Shown here piece after piece: positions 15,467 to 24,309 of a DNA stretch of 60,174 bases (within the stretch, counting starts at the first letter, position 1; the number at the start of each line of letters is the position of its first letter). Source of the stretch: JAUIEH01 sp964483375 (GTDB lineage: Bacteria; Pseudomonadota; Alphaproteobacteria; Caulobacterales; Maricaulaceae); contig CAZABJ010000008.1 in assembly GCA_964483375.1 (NCBI GenBank), positions 1 to 60,174 on the forward strand, written 5' to 3'. Both the position numbers and the translations under genes were made by a program. The notes under the pieces were generated by a model that ran no database searches, was not told where the DNA came from, and saw nothing but the letters and a program-made list of their open reading frames with translations.

Positions 15467-17956
15467 ATGGAGTTGCAAACGGCTTCCCTATTGGTGACTG
15501 GCGGAGCGATGGCGTTCGCTCTGGCCGTCGCCCTGTGGGCGTACCGCCTCACGGACGGCGCGCGCGCCGCGCATAAGCGCTGGGATACGCGCTTGAAGTC
15601 CCTCGATGCGCGCTTAGAGCGCGCCGATGCGATCGTGGGCGCCTATTCCGGCGTCGTGATCGTGTGGGAGAGCGACGATGACTTGGATGCGCCGGCGTGG
15701 TCGGAGCCTAAGGCCTATGGGTCGGATCTTGCCTTGGGCGCGTTGCTGCGTTTTGTCGACGCGTCCGACGGGCCGGACGTCGTGCCGCGGGTTCTCGACG
15801 GGCTTTCCGACTATGAAGCGCGGGACGCCTTGGGCGCGGACACCACCTTGCGGCGCGCTTTGGCCAAACTCTACCAAGAAGGCGCGCCGTTCTCGATGAC
15901 CATCATGGGGCCGAGCGGACGGTTCATCGAAGCCCATGGCCGCCCGGCGGGCGGCCGGCTGACCTTATGGCTGACGGACTCCACCATCCGACAGTTGGAC
16001 ATTTCAAAAGAAACCACGCGGATCGAAGAGAACCGCCGTCAAGTCGGCGAAGACCCCGACGCCTTCATCAATATGCTAGCGCGCGCGCCGTTCCCGGTGT
16101 GGCGATTGTCGTCGGGCTTGAAGCTCGAATGGGCGAACGAAGCCTATCTCCGGGCGGTCGGCGCGGATTCCCTTAATGACGCGATTTCGCGCGACTTGAT
16201 GTTCGACGCTGAGATTAAGGACCAGGCCCGGGTGGCGCTTGAGTCCGAAGGGCGCGCTCATGACGCCCGGGCCGTCGTTGTTGCGGACGGCTCGCGGCGG
16301 CATTTCTCCATCTCCTTGTTCCACGTCTCCGCCGGCGCCACGGGGCTTGCGATCGACACCACCCGCGAAGTGGTGGCGCGCGAGGAATTGGAGCGCTACG
16401 CCCAAGCCCAGGAAGACGCCCTCAACCGGCTCGACGAGGCGGTGGCGGTCTTCGACGCCGACCAAAACCTCACATTCCATAACAACGCATTCGCCAAGCT
16501 GTTCGATTTGGACCCGGCGTGGCTCCGGGGCGGCGTCGCCCATGGGGCGCTTTTGGACCATTTGCGCGAACGCCGGCTTTTGACCGAGGCCTCGAACGCG
16601 GATTATCCCTCTTGGCGCGCTTCGGAGCTGGCGCGTTACGGCGATATCCACAATCTGGGCGGGGAGGAGATTTGGAGCCTTCCTGACAAACGGATTTTGC
16701 GCGTCTCCAGCTTGCGGCACCCGTTGGGCGGTCTGTTGGTGATCTTCTCCGACGTCACCGAGACCGTCACGCTTGAGCAAAAGTACAACACCCAGATCCG
16801 CGTGCAGACTGCGACCCTCGACAAATTGGCGGAGGGGGTCGCGGTGTTCGGGTCGAACGGGACGCTTCGGCTGCACAATGCGGCGTTCGAAAAGCTCTGG
16901 GAGCTGCTCCCGGGGTCATTGAGCCGCGGGGTGACGTTCGACGAGCTGATCGGCTTGTGCAAACCGGTGTTCCATGACCTCTCAGCCTGGAACGACCTTA
17001 AGGCCCGTATCACCGATGTCAGCCCGGAAACCCGGCAACCCAGTTCAGGCGAGTGGGAGCAACCCGCCACCGGGCGGATCTTGTCGTACATTTCGAGACC
17101 CCTGCCGGATGGCGATACGCTGATCGCATTCGCCGACATCACCGCGGCGCGGACGCTCGCAGAGGCGTTGCAGGAACGGGCGGCCGCGCTGATGGCGGCT
17201 GACAAGATCAAGTCGGATTTCGTCGGTCACGTCAGCTACCAGCTGCGCGCCCCGCTGCAGACCATTCTCGGCTACGCCGAGCTTCTCAAGCGTTCGCTTG
17301 GTCCGGATTTGCCTGAGCGGGAAACCGGACAACTGGGCGCGATCCTGCTTGCGGTGGCCGAACTGAACAAACTCGTCGAGGACATTCTCGACATCGCCGC
17401 CATCGAAGCGGGCACGGTGGAGCTGGAAGTCGCGCGCATGGAAGTGCGCCCGGCGCTCGAAAGCGCGGTCAACCTCGCCCAGAGCAACGCCGAACACACC
17501 CAAGTGCGGGTGACCATCGGATGTCCGCCCGAAGTGGGCGCGATCTATGCCGACGCCAAACGCATCAAGCAGGTGGTTTACAATCTTCTGCTGAACGCGT
17601 TGCAGCACAGCGAGCCCGGCGAGACCGTATCGGTGGGCGCCGTGCGGGAAGGCCCCAACATCCAGCTCTGGGTGGAGGACGAGGGCGTTGGCATTTCGCC
17701 GGCCGACCAGGCGCGCGTGTTCGAGCCTTGGGAGCGCGGCCGCGGTCGCGGCGCGGGTCTTGGCCTTGCGCTGGTGCGGGAGTTCGTGGAGATGCATGGG
17801 GGCTGGGTCGATCTGATGTCCGAGCAGGGCAAAGGCACGCGCGTCACCTGCCATTTGCCCGAAACCCCGCCGCCGCCGCGCGAAGACGATGAAGAAGACG
17901 GCGAGAGCGGCGAACCGGGCGGCGGCGCCCCGCTCAGGACGCTCACTGAAGCCTGA
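15467..17956 (+). CDS. divL: DivL-like multi-PAS kinase homologue with tyrosine phosphoacceptor site
   Basis: 829 residues: one membrane helix (about 7-26), then PAS-like regions near 207-300, 320-445 and 453-560, a DHp domain near 575-645 and a HATPase domain near 690-795 (NLLLNALQHS, DEGVGISP, GAGLGLALVREF). The DHp motif reads DFVGHVSYQLRAPLQTI. Aligning SYQLR with the usual SHELR puts Tyr591 (tac at 17237) at the phosphorylated histidine, as in Caulobacter DivL, which uses Tyr and acts as a signalling platform for DivK, DivJ/PleC and CckA controlling CtrA. Neighbourhood supports this: tsaE, amgK, murU, addB and addA follow nearby, as in many alphaproteobacteria. The C-terminal tail is acidic and Pro/Gly rich. 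Confidence 0.88.
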   Translation: MELQTASLLVTGGAMAFALAVALWAYRLTDGARAAHKRWDTRLKSLDARLERADAIVGAYSGVVIVWESDDDLDAPAWSEPKAYGSDLALGALLRFVDASDGPDVVPRVLDGLSDYEARDALGADTTLRRALAKLYQEGAPFSMTIMGPSGRFIEAHGRPAGGRLTLWLTDSTIRQLDISKETTRIEENRRQVGEDPDAFINMLARAPFPVWRLSSGLKLEWANEAYLRAVGADSLNDAISRDLMFDAEIKDQARVALESEGRAHDARAVVVADGSRRHFSISLFHVSAGATGLAIDTTREVVAREELERYAQAQEDALNRLDEAVAVFDADQNLTFHNNAFAKLFDLDPAWLRGGVAHGALLDHLRERRLLTEASNADYPSWRASELARYGDIHNLGGEEIWSLPDKRILRVSSLRHPLGGLLVIFSDVTETVTLEQKYNTQIRVQTATLDKLAEGVAVFGSNGTLRLHNAAFEKLWELLPGSLSRGVTFDELIGLCKPVFHDLSAWNDLKARITDVSPETRQPSSGEWEQPATGRILSYISRPLPDGDTLIAFADITAARTLAEALQERAAALMAADKIKSDFVGHVSYQLRAPLQTILGYAELLKRSLGPDLPERETGQLGAILLAVAELNKLVEDILDIAAIEAGTVELEVARMEVRPALESAVNLAQSNAEHTQVRVTIGCPPEVGAIYADAKRIKQVVYNLLLNALQHSEPGETVSVGAVREGPNIQLWVEDEGVGISPADQARVFEPWERGRGRGAGLGLALVREFVEMHGGWVDLMSEQGKGTRVTCHLPETPPPPREDDEEDGESGEPGGGAPLRTLTEA

Positions 17957-18074
17957 CGGGGAACGCCGAAGAGGCGGCGCAGGCGCTCGCTTGCGCTGCG
18001 CTCTGGCGCGCGGGATCGTCGGACGTTAACCACCCTTCCGGGAACACTGAAAGCACCTGACCCGGAGGAACGCC

Positions 18075-20243
18075 ATGACAGGGCGCTTACTGGCCGCTGC
18101 GAGCGCGGCGGCGATTGCGAGCGGCGCGTCATTCGCCGATGAAGGCATGTGGACGCCGGACCAGCTGCCGGACATCGCCGAGGCGCTGCAGGCTGAGGGT
18201 CTGGAACTCGACCCCAACACCCTGACGGACCTGACGGCGTTCCCCATGGGCGCGGTGATTTCACTCGGCGGCTGCACGGCGTCTTTCGTGTCTCCGCAAG
18301 GCCTCGTGGTGACCAACCATCACTGCGCCCGTGGCTCCATCCAGTTCAATTCGACGGAAGAAAACAACTATCTCCGCGACGGCTTTCTCGCCCGAAACCT
18401 TTCCGAGGAGCTTCCCGCCGCGCCGGGCTCGCGGGTTTATGTGACCGTCGCCGTCACCGATGTCACCGACCGCGTCACGGGTGATCTCGGCGAGGACATG
18501 GACGGCCGAACACGGTTCCAGGCGATCGAAGACCGTCAGAAAGAGATCATTGAGGAATGCGAGGCGCAACAGGGCCACCGCTGCCAAGTCGCGTCCTTCT
18601 ATGGCGGGGCTTCCTACCGCCTGATCGATCGGCTTGAGATCCGCGACGTCCGCCTGGCTTATGCGCCCGCGGACATGGTGGGGCGTTATGGCGGAGATGA
18701 CGACAACTGGCTGTGGCCGCGTCATACCGGCGACTTCTCGTTCTACCGGGCCTATGTGGGACCTGACGGGCAGCCGGCTGATTACGCCGAAGAGAACGTA
18801 CCTTTCGCCCCTGCGCATGTGTTGCGGGTGTCAGCCGCGGGCCTGTCGGAAGGCGATTTCGTCATGGCGGCGGGCTATCCCGGAACGACGCGCCGCTACG
18901 CCCGCCTTTCCGAAGTCACGCAGAACTTCGATTGGTACTACCCCAACATGCAAGCGCTGTTGCAGGACTGGATCGCGACCATCGAAGGCGCGTCGGCGGA
19001 AGGGTCGGACGCGCGCATTCGGTATGAATCGCGGCTCCAAGGCCTCGCCAATTTTGAGAAGAACATCGGCGGCCAGATCACGGGCGCGCGTCGGGGGAAC
19101 CTAGCGGAGCGACGCGCTGAACGCGAAGCCGCGCTCGACGCCTGGGTCGCTGCGGACCGCGCGCGCGCCGACTACGCCGAAGCCATTGCAGCGATGGACG
19201 CGTTGGTCGCAGAAAACAACGCCGCCGCGCGACAGGATTTCTGGTTCGACAATGCGCGTCGGCCGCAGCTTCTCGCCGCGGCGCAGCGGCTTTACCGGCT
19301 CGCGCATGAGCGCGCCTTGCCCGACGCCGAGCGTGAGCCGGGCTATCAGGAACGCGACATGGCGTTCTTCACCCAAGGCCTTCAGCGGATTGAGCGGCGC
19401 TATCACCCCGAGGTCGACCGCGCCGAGTGGCTGTTGTTCTTGGAGCGCTACATGGGCCGGCCGAGCGAGGAGCGCGTGGCGGCTTTCGACCAAGCGATGG
19501 GTCTGCCTGCGGCATTTGACGCCGACACGGTCGGCGCGATCCTCGACGCCTATTACGATCAGACGTCGCTTGGCGACCTTGATGCGCGGCTTGGCTGGAT
19601 GGAAGCCGAGTTGGCCGCCTTCCAAGCCAGCGACGACCCCTTCATTCAACTCGCCGTCGCGCTGCATGACACGCTGATTGAACGCGAGGAGGCGGAGAAG
19701 GACCGCGACGGGCGCATGCAGGCGCTGCGGCCGGCCTATATGGAGGCGATCACCGCGTGGGCGGACGCCGAAGGCCGGGCGATCTATCCCGACGCGAACG
19801 GCACGTTGCGGGTGACCTATGGCACGGTGTTCGGCGGCTCCCCCGCCGATGGGCTCATCTATGAGCCGTTCACCCGCCTGGAAGGCATCGCCGACAAGCA
19901 CACCGGGGAAGAACCGTTTGATGCGCCCGACGCCCAGCTCGCGCTCATCGAGGCGCGGACTTTCGGCGACTACGCGCTGGACGCCATCGGCTCGGTGCCG
20001 GTGAACTTCCTCTCAAACCTGGACGTGACCGGCGGCAATTCCGGCTCCGCCACGCTCAACGCCCGCGGCGATTTGGTCGGGCTGTTGTTCGATATGACGA
20101 TCGAAAGCGTGAACTCCGACTGGAACTACTCGCCTCGCACCGCTCGGACCATCCATGTGGACAGCCGGTATATGCTTTGGGTGATGGAATACCTCGACGA
20201 CGCCGGTCATCTCATCGAAGAAATGGACATCGTCCGCGAATAA
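18075..20243 (+). CDS. Secreted S46-family dipeptidyl peptidase
   Basis: 722 residues with a signal peptide probably cut after SFA (residue 21), leaving the family's typical DEGMW terminus. It is a chymotrypsin-fold exopeptidase of the DPP7/DPP11 group, active in the periplasm or at the cell surface, releasing dipeptides. Catalytic His83 is in TNHHC, the Asp-bearing block is DNWLWPRHTGDFSFYR, and nucleophile Ser656 is in GGNSGS. A helical domain fills residues 310-560. The residue 18 after the serine, Gly in DPP7 and Arg in DPP11, is Met674 here, so specificity is open. Start ATG follows GGAGGAA. It is monocistronic and ends at a strong hairpin shared with the convergent ferredoxin operon. 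Confidence 0.93.
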   Translation: MTGRLLAAASAAAIASGASFADEGMWTPDQLPDIAEALQAEGLELDPNTLTDLTAFPMGAVISLGGCTASFVSPQGLVVTNHHCARGSIQFNSTEENNYLRDGFLARNLSEELPAAPGSRVYVTVAVTDVTDRVTGDLGEDMDGRTRFQAIEDRQKEIIEECEAQQGHRCQVASFYGGASYRLIDRLEIRDVRLAYAPADMVGRYGGDDDNWLWPRHTGDFSFYRAYVGPDGQPADYAEENVPFAPAHVLRVSAAGLSEGDFVMAAGYPGTTRRYARLSEVTQNFDWYYPNMQALLQDWIATIEGASAEGSDARIRYESRLQGLANFEKNIGGQITGARRGNLAERRAEREAALDAWVAADRARADYAEAIAAMDALVAENNAAARQDFWFDNARRPQLLAAAQRLYRLAHERALPDAEREPGYQERDMAFFTQGLQRIERRYHPEVDRAEWLLFLERYMGRPSEERVAAFDQAMGLPAAFDADTVGAILDAYYDQTSLGDLDARLGWMEAELAAFQASDDPFIQLAVALHDTLIEREEAEKDRDGRMQALRPAYMEAITAWADAEGRAIYPDANGTLRVTYGTVFGGSPADGLIYEPFTRLEGIADKHTGEEPFDAPDAQLALIEARTFGDYALDAIGSVPVNFLSNLDVTGGNSGSATLNARGDLVGLLFDMTIESVNSDWNYSPRTARTIHVDSRYMLWVMEYLDDAGHLIEEMDIVRE

Positions 20244-20282
20244 AAAGGGTGCTGGCGGCGCGTCGAAAGGGGCGCGCCGCCA
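20242..20282 (-). terminator. Rho-independent terminator of the ferredoxin operon
   Basis: A perfect 10-bp stem, TGGCGGCGCG (20253-20262) with CGCGCCGCCA (20273-20282), loop 10 bases. Read on the minus strand it follows the ferredoxin stop and is trailed by five Ts (20242-20246), a good intrinsic terminator. For the plus-strand peptidase gene it lacks a T run but may still slow polymerase. Confidence 0.75.
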
Positions 20283-20286
20283 CGCC

Positions 20287-20607
20287 TCAGCCTTGCATTT
20301 TCGGGGTGCGGACCACGAGGCCGTCCAGCGCGTCGGTGACTTTGATTTGGCAGGACAGGCGCGAGTTGGGGCGTTTGTCGGCGGCGAAATCGAGCATGGA
20401 CTCCTCCATGGCCTCGGCTTTGCCGGTTTTCTCAACCCAGGCGTCATCCACATAGACATGGCAGGTGGCGCACGCGCATGCGCCGCCGCAATCTGCGTCG
20501 ATGCCGGGGATCATATTCGACACCGCGCCTTCCATCACGGAACGGTCGGCGGGCACGTCCACGGTGCGCTCGGTTCCTTCGGCGTCGATGTAAGTCACTT
20601 TGGGCAT
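20287..20607 (-). CDS. Adrenodoxin-type [2Fe-2S] ferredoxin
   Basis: 106-residue vertebrate-type ferredoxin. Cluster ligands are Cys40, Cys46, Cys49 and Cys86 (C-x5-C-x2-C then SCQ), with an extra Cys44 in the loop. This family passes single electrons from an FAD reductase to P450s, ring hydroxylases or Fe-S assembly. The reductase gene lies two bases upstream on the same strand, so the two form an operon. No oxygenase is encoded in the window, so the final acceptor is elsewhere. A terminator follows the stop. Confidence 0.94.
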   Translation of the reverse strand: MPKVTYIDAEGTERTVDVPADRSVMEGAVSNMIPGIDADCGGACACATCHVYVDDAWVEKTGKAEAMEESMLDFAADKRPNSRLSCQIKVTDALDGLVVRTPKMQG

Positions 20608-20609
20608 GG

Positions 20610-21893
20610 TCAGTCCGTGTCAGGGCCGGGAGCGGCGGGGGTGGAGAGAAGCGATTTGATCGGCGCGGAGGTATCGCTTAATCGCGCCGGGGCAACCTTC
20701 GCCCGCTGCGTAATGAGCTGGCGGGCGACGACGAATTCGGCGGGCGCGTTCACGGCGTCGCAGGCGATAAGCACGCCGTCTTTCAAATAAAACGCGGCGA
20801 AGCCGCCGTCTTCCGGCGCGCCGCGGATGACGCGCATGTCCGCGCCCTCCGCCACGCCGGCGATCTGCAGCTTCACGTCATATTGGTCAGACCAATTCCA
20901 CGGGGCCTGAGGCTTGGGCGGGGCGACGCCCAAAATGGCGGCGGCGGTCGCCTTCGCTCCGTCAATGGCGTTTTGTACGCTCTCAAGGCGGAGCGGACGT
21001 TCGTAGAGCGGGCTCCAGGAGCGTGCGCAGTCGCCGACGGCGAACACGTCGGGATGGGCGGTGCGCCCCACCTCATCGGTCATGATCCCGTCTTCACAGG
21101 GTAGCCCGGCGCGCTCGGCGAGCCCCGCGCGGGGCCGCACGCCCATGCCGAACACAACCATGGTGGCGGGCACGCGTTCGGCGCGCTCAAGCCCGCCGCC
21201 GGCGCGGACCGCCTCCACGCGCATGTCGCCGAAAAGGCCGAAGGCGGGCGTTTCGGTCCGGATCTCAACGCCCCGTTCCCGATGAAGCCTCGAGAAGAAC
21301 GCCGCGATTTCAGGGCCGGAGACGCGGGACAGCAACCGGGGCGCGGCCTCAAGAATGGTCACGGGGTAGTCCCGCTTGCGCGCGGCCGCGGCGACCTCGA
21401 GGCCGATATAGCCCCCGCCGACGACCGCCACTCTGCGGTGACGTTCCATAAAGTCCGCCATCTCATCGGCGTCGCGCCGCGAGCGCAGGGTGAACCAGCC
21501 CGTCAAATCCCGTTCGTCGCGCGCGAGACTGGGCACGACGGGTTCCGCGCCCGTGGCGATGATAAGCTTCGCAAAGTCCACATGCGCTGAGCGTTCGCCG
21601 CGCCGGTCCACCCGGACGCGTCGCTCCGCAAGGTCAATTTCAGACACCAGCGTGTCGGTCATGATCGACACCGATTGGCTTTCGTAAAAATCGGCCGGTT
21701 TGAGCGGCAGTCTGTCCGCGTCCAAATCGCCCAAGAGATATGCCTTGGAAAGGGGCGGGCGCTGATAGGGCGGATGGGGCTCGTCGGTGATGATGGTGAT
21801 GGGTTCGCCATACCCGCCTGCGCGCAGGCTGGTCGCTGCTTGGGCGGCTCCGTGGCCGCCGCCGATGATCACTACGCCGCGCGCATCCGCCAT
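20610..21893 (-). CDS. FAD-dependent ferredoxin reductase
   Basis: 427-residue NAD(P)H-ferredoxin reductase of the putidaredoxin reductase/rubredoxin reductase type. FAD-binding GGGHGAAQAA is near residues 11-20, YQRPPLSKAYL is the family signature, LIIATGAEP follows, VVGGGYIGLEVAA is the NAD-binding fold, and DVFAVGDCAR the second FAD contact. A C-terminal reductase domain (WNWSDQYDVKLQIAG) completes it. It reduces the ferredoxin encoded two bases downstream. The 73-base gap to tsaE holds divergent promoters. Confidence 0.95.
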   Translation of the reverse strand: MADARGVVIIGGGHGAAQAATSLRAGGYGEPITIITDEPHPPYQRPPLSKAYLLGDLDADRLPLKPADFYESQSVSIMTDTLVSEIDLAERRVRVDRRGERSAHVDFAKLIIATGAEPVVPSLARDERDLTGWFTLRSRRDADEMADFMERHRRVAVVGGGYIGLEVAAAARKRDYPVTILEAAPRLLSRVSGPEIAAFFSRLHRERGVEIRTETPAFGLFGDMRVEAVRAGGGLERAERVPATMVVFGMGVRPRAGLAERAGLPCEDGIMTDEVGRTAHPDVFAVGDCARSWSPLYERPLRLESVQNAIDGAKATAAAILGVAPPKPQAPWNWSDQYDVKLQIAGVAEGADMRVIRGAPEDGGFAAFYLKDGVLIACDAVNAPAEFVVARQLITQRAKVAPARLSDTSAPIKSLLSTPAAPGPDTD

Positions 21894-21966
21894 GGCGCAC
21901 TCCTTTCGTGAAGGGCCGCTGATCGCGCGCTCGCGCGCGCGGTGTCAAGCCGCTAAAGCCTATCCC

Positions 21967-22467
21967 ATGAACGCGAATAAGCTGTTGAGACGGATGGCGG
22001 AGGGCGCAGAAGGCGTTGCGTTTGAAGCGATCCTCGACGGTCCCGCCGCCGCCGATGCGTTGGGTCGCCGGCTGGCCCAGTTGCTTCGCGCTGGGGATGT
22101 CGTGTGTTTGCGCGGCGCTCTGGGCGCGGGGAAAACGACGCTCGCGCGCGGCGTGATCCGGGCGTTAAGCGGAGAGGACGACGCGCCGAGCCCGACCTAT
22201 ACGCTGGTGCAGACTTACGCCGCTCCGGGCGCGGAGATCTGGCATGCCGACCTTTATCGCCTGGAAACGCCGAGCGAATCCGAGGAATTGGGACTTGACG
22301 ACGCATTCGAAGAGGGGATCGTCCTGATTGAGTGGCCCGAGCGCATCGAAGATCGCCTTCCGCGCGATCGGTTAGAGGTGCGATTGGAGGCCGTCGCGTC
22401 CGGCGACGCCCGCCGGGCCCTATTGAGCGAGCGAGGACGCTGGCGTGGACGCATCACAGGCGACTGA
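21967..22467 (+). CDS. tsaE: tRNA threonylcarbamoyladenosine biosynthesis ATPase TsaE
   Basis: 166-residue P-loop ATPase that works with TsaB and TsaD to make t6A37 in tRNAs. Walker A is GALGAGKT (50-57), followed by SPTYTLVQ, HADLYRLE and EWPER, the usual family landmarks. ATG 21967 is used; ATG 21994 is an alternative and neither has a strong ribosome site. Its 3' end overlaps the amgK-like gene by 23 bases, the first of a chain of overlaps running through addA. Confidence 0.95.
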   Translation: MNANKLLRRMAEGAEGVAFEAILDGPAAADALGRRLAQLLRAGDVVCLRGALGAGKTTLARGVIRALSGEDDAPSPTYTLVQTYAAPGAEIWHADLYRLETPSESEELGLDDAFEEGIVLIEWPERIEDRLPRDRLEVRLEAVASGDARRALLSERGRWRGRITGD

Positions 22468-23554
22468 GCGCGGCGAAGCGCTCGCCGCATTCCTCAAGGC
22501 CGCCGGCTGGGGGGAGGCTGAGCGCGCCGTGCTGGCGGGCGACGCCTCCACGCGTCGGTATGATCGGCTGAGATTGGGCGACCGCACCGCGGTTCTTATG
22601 GATGCGCCCCCGCACGCCGAACGCCCCGCCTGCCCGCCTGACGCTTCGCCCGAGCAACGCCGCGCGCTGGGGTACAACGCCATGGCGCGCCTGGCCGGGC
22701 CGAATGCGGCGGCCTTCGCCGGGCTCGCCCGGGAGCTCAAAGCGCGCGGGTTCTCCGCCCCTGACATTTACGCCGCGGACGTCGAAAACGGGTTCCTGCT
22801 GCTCGAAGACCTGGGCGATACGTTGTTCGCGCGCGCCATCGAAGCGGGGGAAGCGCCCGATGCGCTGTACGCCGCCGCGGTGGACCTGCTCGCCGCACTT
22901 CGTCGCGCCAGCTTGCCCGACCGCGTCGCCGAGCAGGGGCGGGAGTGGTCGGTGCTGAGCTATGATCCCGTGGCGCTCCAAACTGAAGCGGACCTGTTTC
23001 TCGAATGGTACGCGCCTGAACGCTTGCGCATGCGCGTATCTGAGGACGCCCGCGAAGAGTGGCGGCAGGCATGGGCGGGCTTGTTCACCCATCTCAACGC
23101 CGAGCCGGGCGTGCTCGCGCTGCGCGACGTGCATGCGGAGAACCTCATCTGGTTGCCCGAGCGCGAGGGGCTCGCGCGGGCGGGGCTCTTGGATTTCCAG
23201 GACGCGCTGTTCGGCCATCCGGCCTATGACCTGGTTTCGCTCCTGGAGGACGCGCGCCGCGACGTTCCCAAATCCCTCGCCGATGCGATGATCAAGCGCT
23301 ATGTGGAGCGCGCCTATATCGACGACGAAGCCGGGTTCTATCGCGCCTATGCGGTGCTCGGCGCGCAGCGCAACGCCAAGATTTTGGGCATCTTCGTTCG
23401 GCTCGCCGTTCGCGACGGCAAGACCGCCTATCTCCGCCATCTGCCGCGGGTCGCGCGTCACTTCCTCGCCGACCTGGCTGAACCGGGGCTTGAGCCGCTT
23501 GCCCAATGGGTGCGCCGCCACGCGCCGGCCCTTGCCGAGGAGGTTCGGGCGTGA
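22445..23554 (+). CDS. amgK: Cell-wall recycling sugar kinase, AmgK-like
   Basis: 369-residue phosphotransferase of the aminoglycoside phosphotransferase/choline kinase fold. Catalytic loop RDVHAENLIW and metal-binding LLDFQDA are clear. In other proteobacteria the homologue AmgK phosphorylates MurNAc at C1 and MurU, encoded next, makes UDP-MurNAc, letting the cell reuse wall sugars and bypass MurA. The GTG start lies inside tsaE. The stop TGA overlaps the murU GTG. Function is inferred from the pair; the fold alone would fit other small-molecule kinases. Confidence 0.85.
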   Translation: MDASQATERGEALAAFLKAAGWGEAERAVLAGDASTRRYDRLRLGDRTAVLMDAPPHAERPACPPDASPEQRRALGYNAMARLAGPNAAAFAGLARELKARGFSAPDIYAADVENGFLLLEDLGDTLFARAIEAGEAPDALYAAAVDLLAALRRASLPDRVAEQGREWSVLSYDPVALQTEADLFLEWYAPERLRMRVSEDAREEWRQAWAGLFTHLNAEPGVLALRDVHAENLIWLPEREGLARAGLLDFQDALFGHPAYDLVSLLEDARRDVPKSLADAMIKRYVERAYIDDEAGFYRAYAVLGAQRNAKILGIFVRLAVRDGKTAYLRHLPRVARHFLADLAEPGLEPLAQWVRRHAPALAEEVRA

Positions 23555-24309
23555 CCGCCAGACTTGACGCGGCGTTGGTGCTCGCCGCTGGGCTTGGCAC
23601 GCGCATGCGGCCTTTGACGAATGATCGCCCAAAGGCGCTGGTCGAGGTCGGCGGCAAGGCGTTGGTCGACCATGTGCTGGACCGGCTGGCCGAAGACGGC
23701 GTGCGCAGGGCGGTGGTCAATGTCCACCATTTCGCCGACCGGCTGGAAGGGCATCTGGCCGGGCGCTCCCGCCCCGCGATCACGATTTCTGACGAGCGCC
23801 CCAAACTCCTGGAGACCGGCGGCGCGCTCGTCAAAGCCCGTCCGCATTTCGCAAACGACGCGGTCATCGCCACGGCCAACATCGATAGCGTGTGGACCAC
23901 CGATGTCGGCGCGCCGACGGCGCTGCAAGCCCTTAGCGCGTTGTGGCGGCCTGATGAGATGGATGCGCTCCTGCTGCTCGCGGCAACAACCCGGTCGATG
24001 GGCTATTATGCGCGCGGCGATTTCACCGCGGACAACCGGGGCAAGCTCGCCCGGCGTTTGCCCGGCCGCGTGGCGCCGTTCGCCTATATGGGCGTGCAGC
24101 TTGTCAAACCCGCGCTCGCCGACGGCCTCCCTGAAGAACCATTCTCGATGAACAAAATCTGGGATAAGGCGCTCGCCGCCGGCCGGCTTTATGGCGCGCG
24201 GCTTGACGGTACCTGGATGCATGTGGGCGATCCCGAAGCGCGGGCGATGGCCGAAGACCGGCTGGCGCGGATGGCCGCCGCGCCCGCCGTCGCGCTGGCG
24301 ACCTCGTGA
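23551..24309 (+). CDS. murU: MurNAc-1-phosphate uridylyltransferase, MurU-like
   Basis: 252-residue sugar-1-phosphate nucleotidyltransferase. The N-terminal LAAGLGTRMRPLT and RPKALVEVGG bind nucleotide and magnesium; the LLETGG and WMHVGDPE blocks follow. It is shorter than glucose-1-phosphate enzymes, as MurU is. GTG 23551 overlaps the amgK stop and follows GGAGG; the gene's own stop overlaps the addB GTG. With AmgK it should make UDP-MurNAc from recycled MurNAc. MupP, the phosphatase that feeds the pathway in Pseudomonas, is not in the window. Confidence 0.88.
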   Translation: MTARLDAALVLAAGLGTRMRPLTNDRPKALVEVGGKALVDHVLDRLAEDGVRRAVVNVHHFADRLEGHLAGRSRPAITISDERPKLLETGGALVKARPHFANDAVIATANIDSVWTTDVGAPTALQALSALWRPDEMDALLLLAATTRSMGYYARGDFTADNRGKLARRLPGRVAPFAYMGVQLVKPALADGLPEEPFSMNKIWDKALAAGRLYGARLDGTWMHVGDPEARAMAEDRLARMAAAPAVALATS

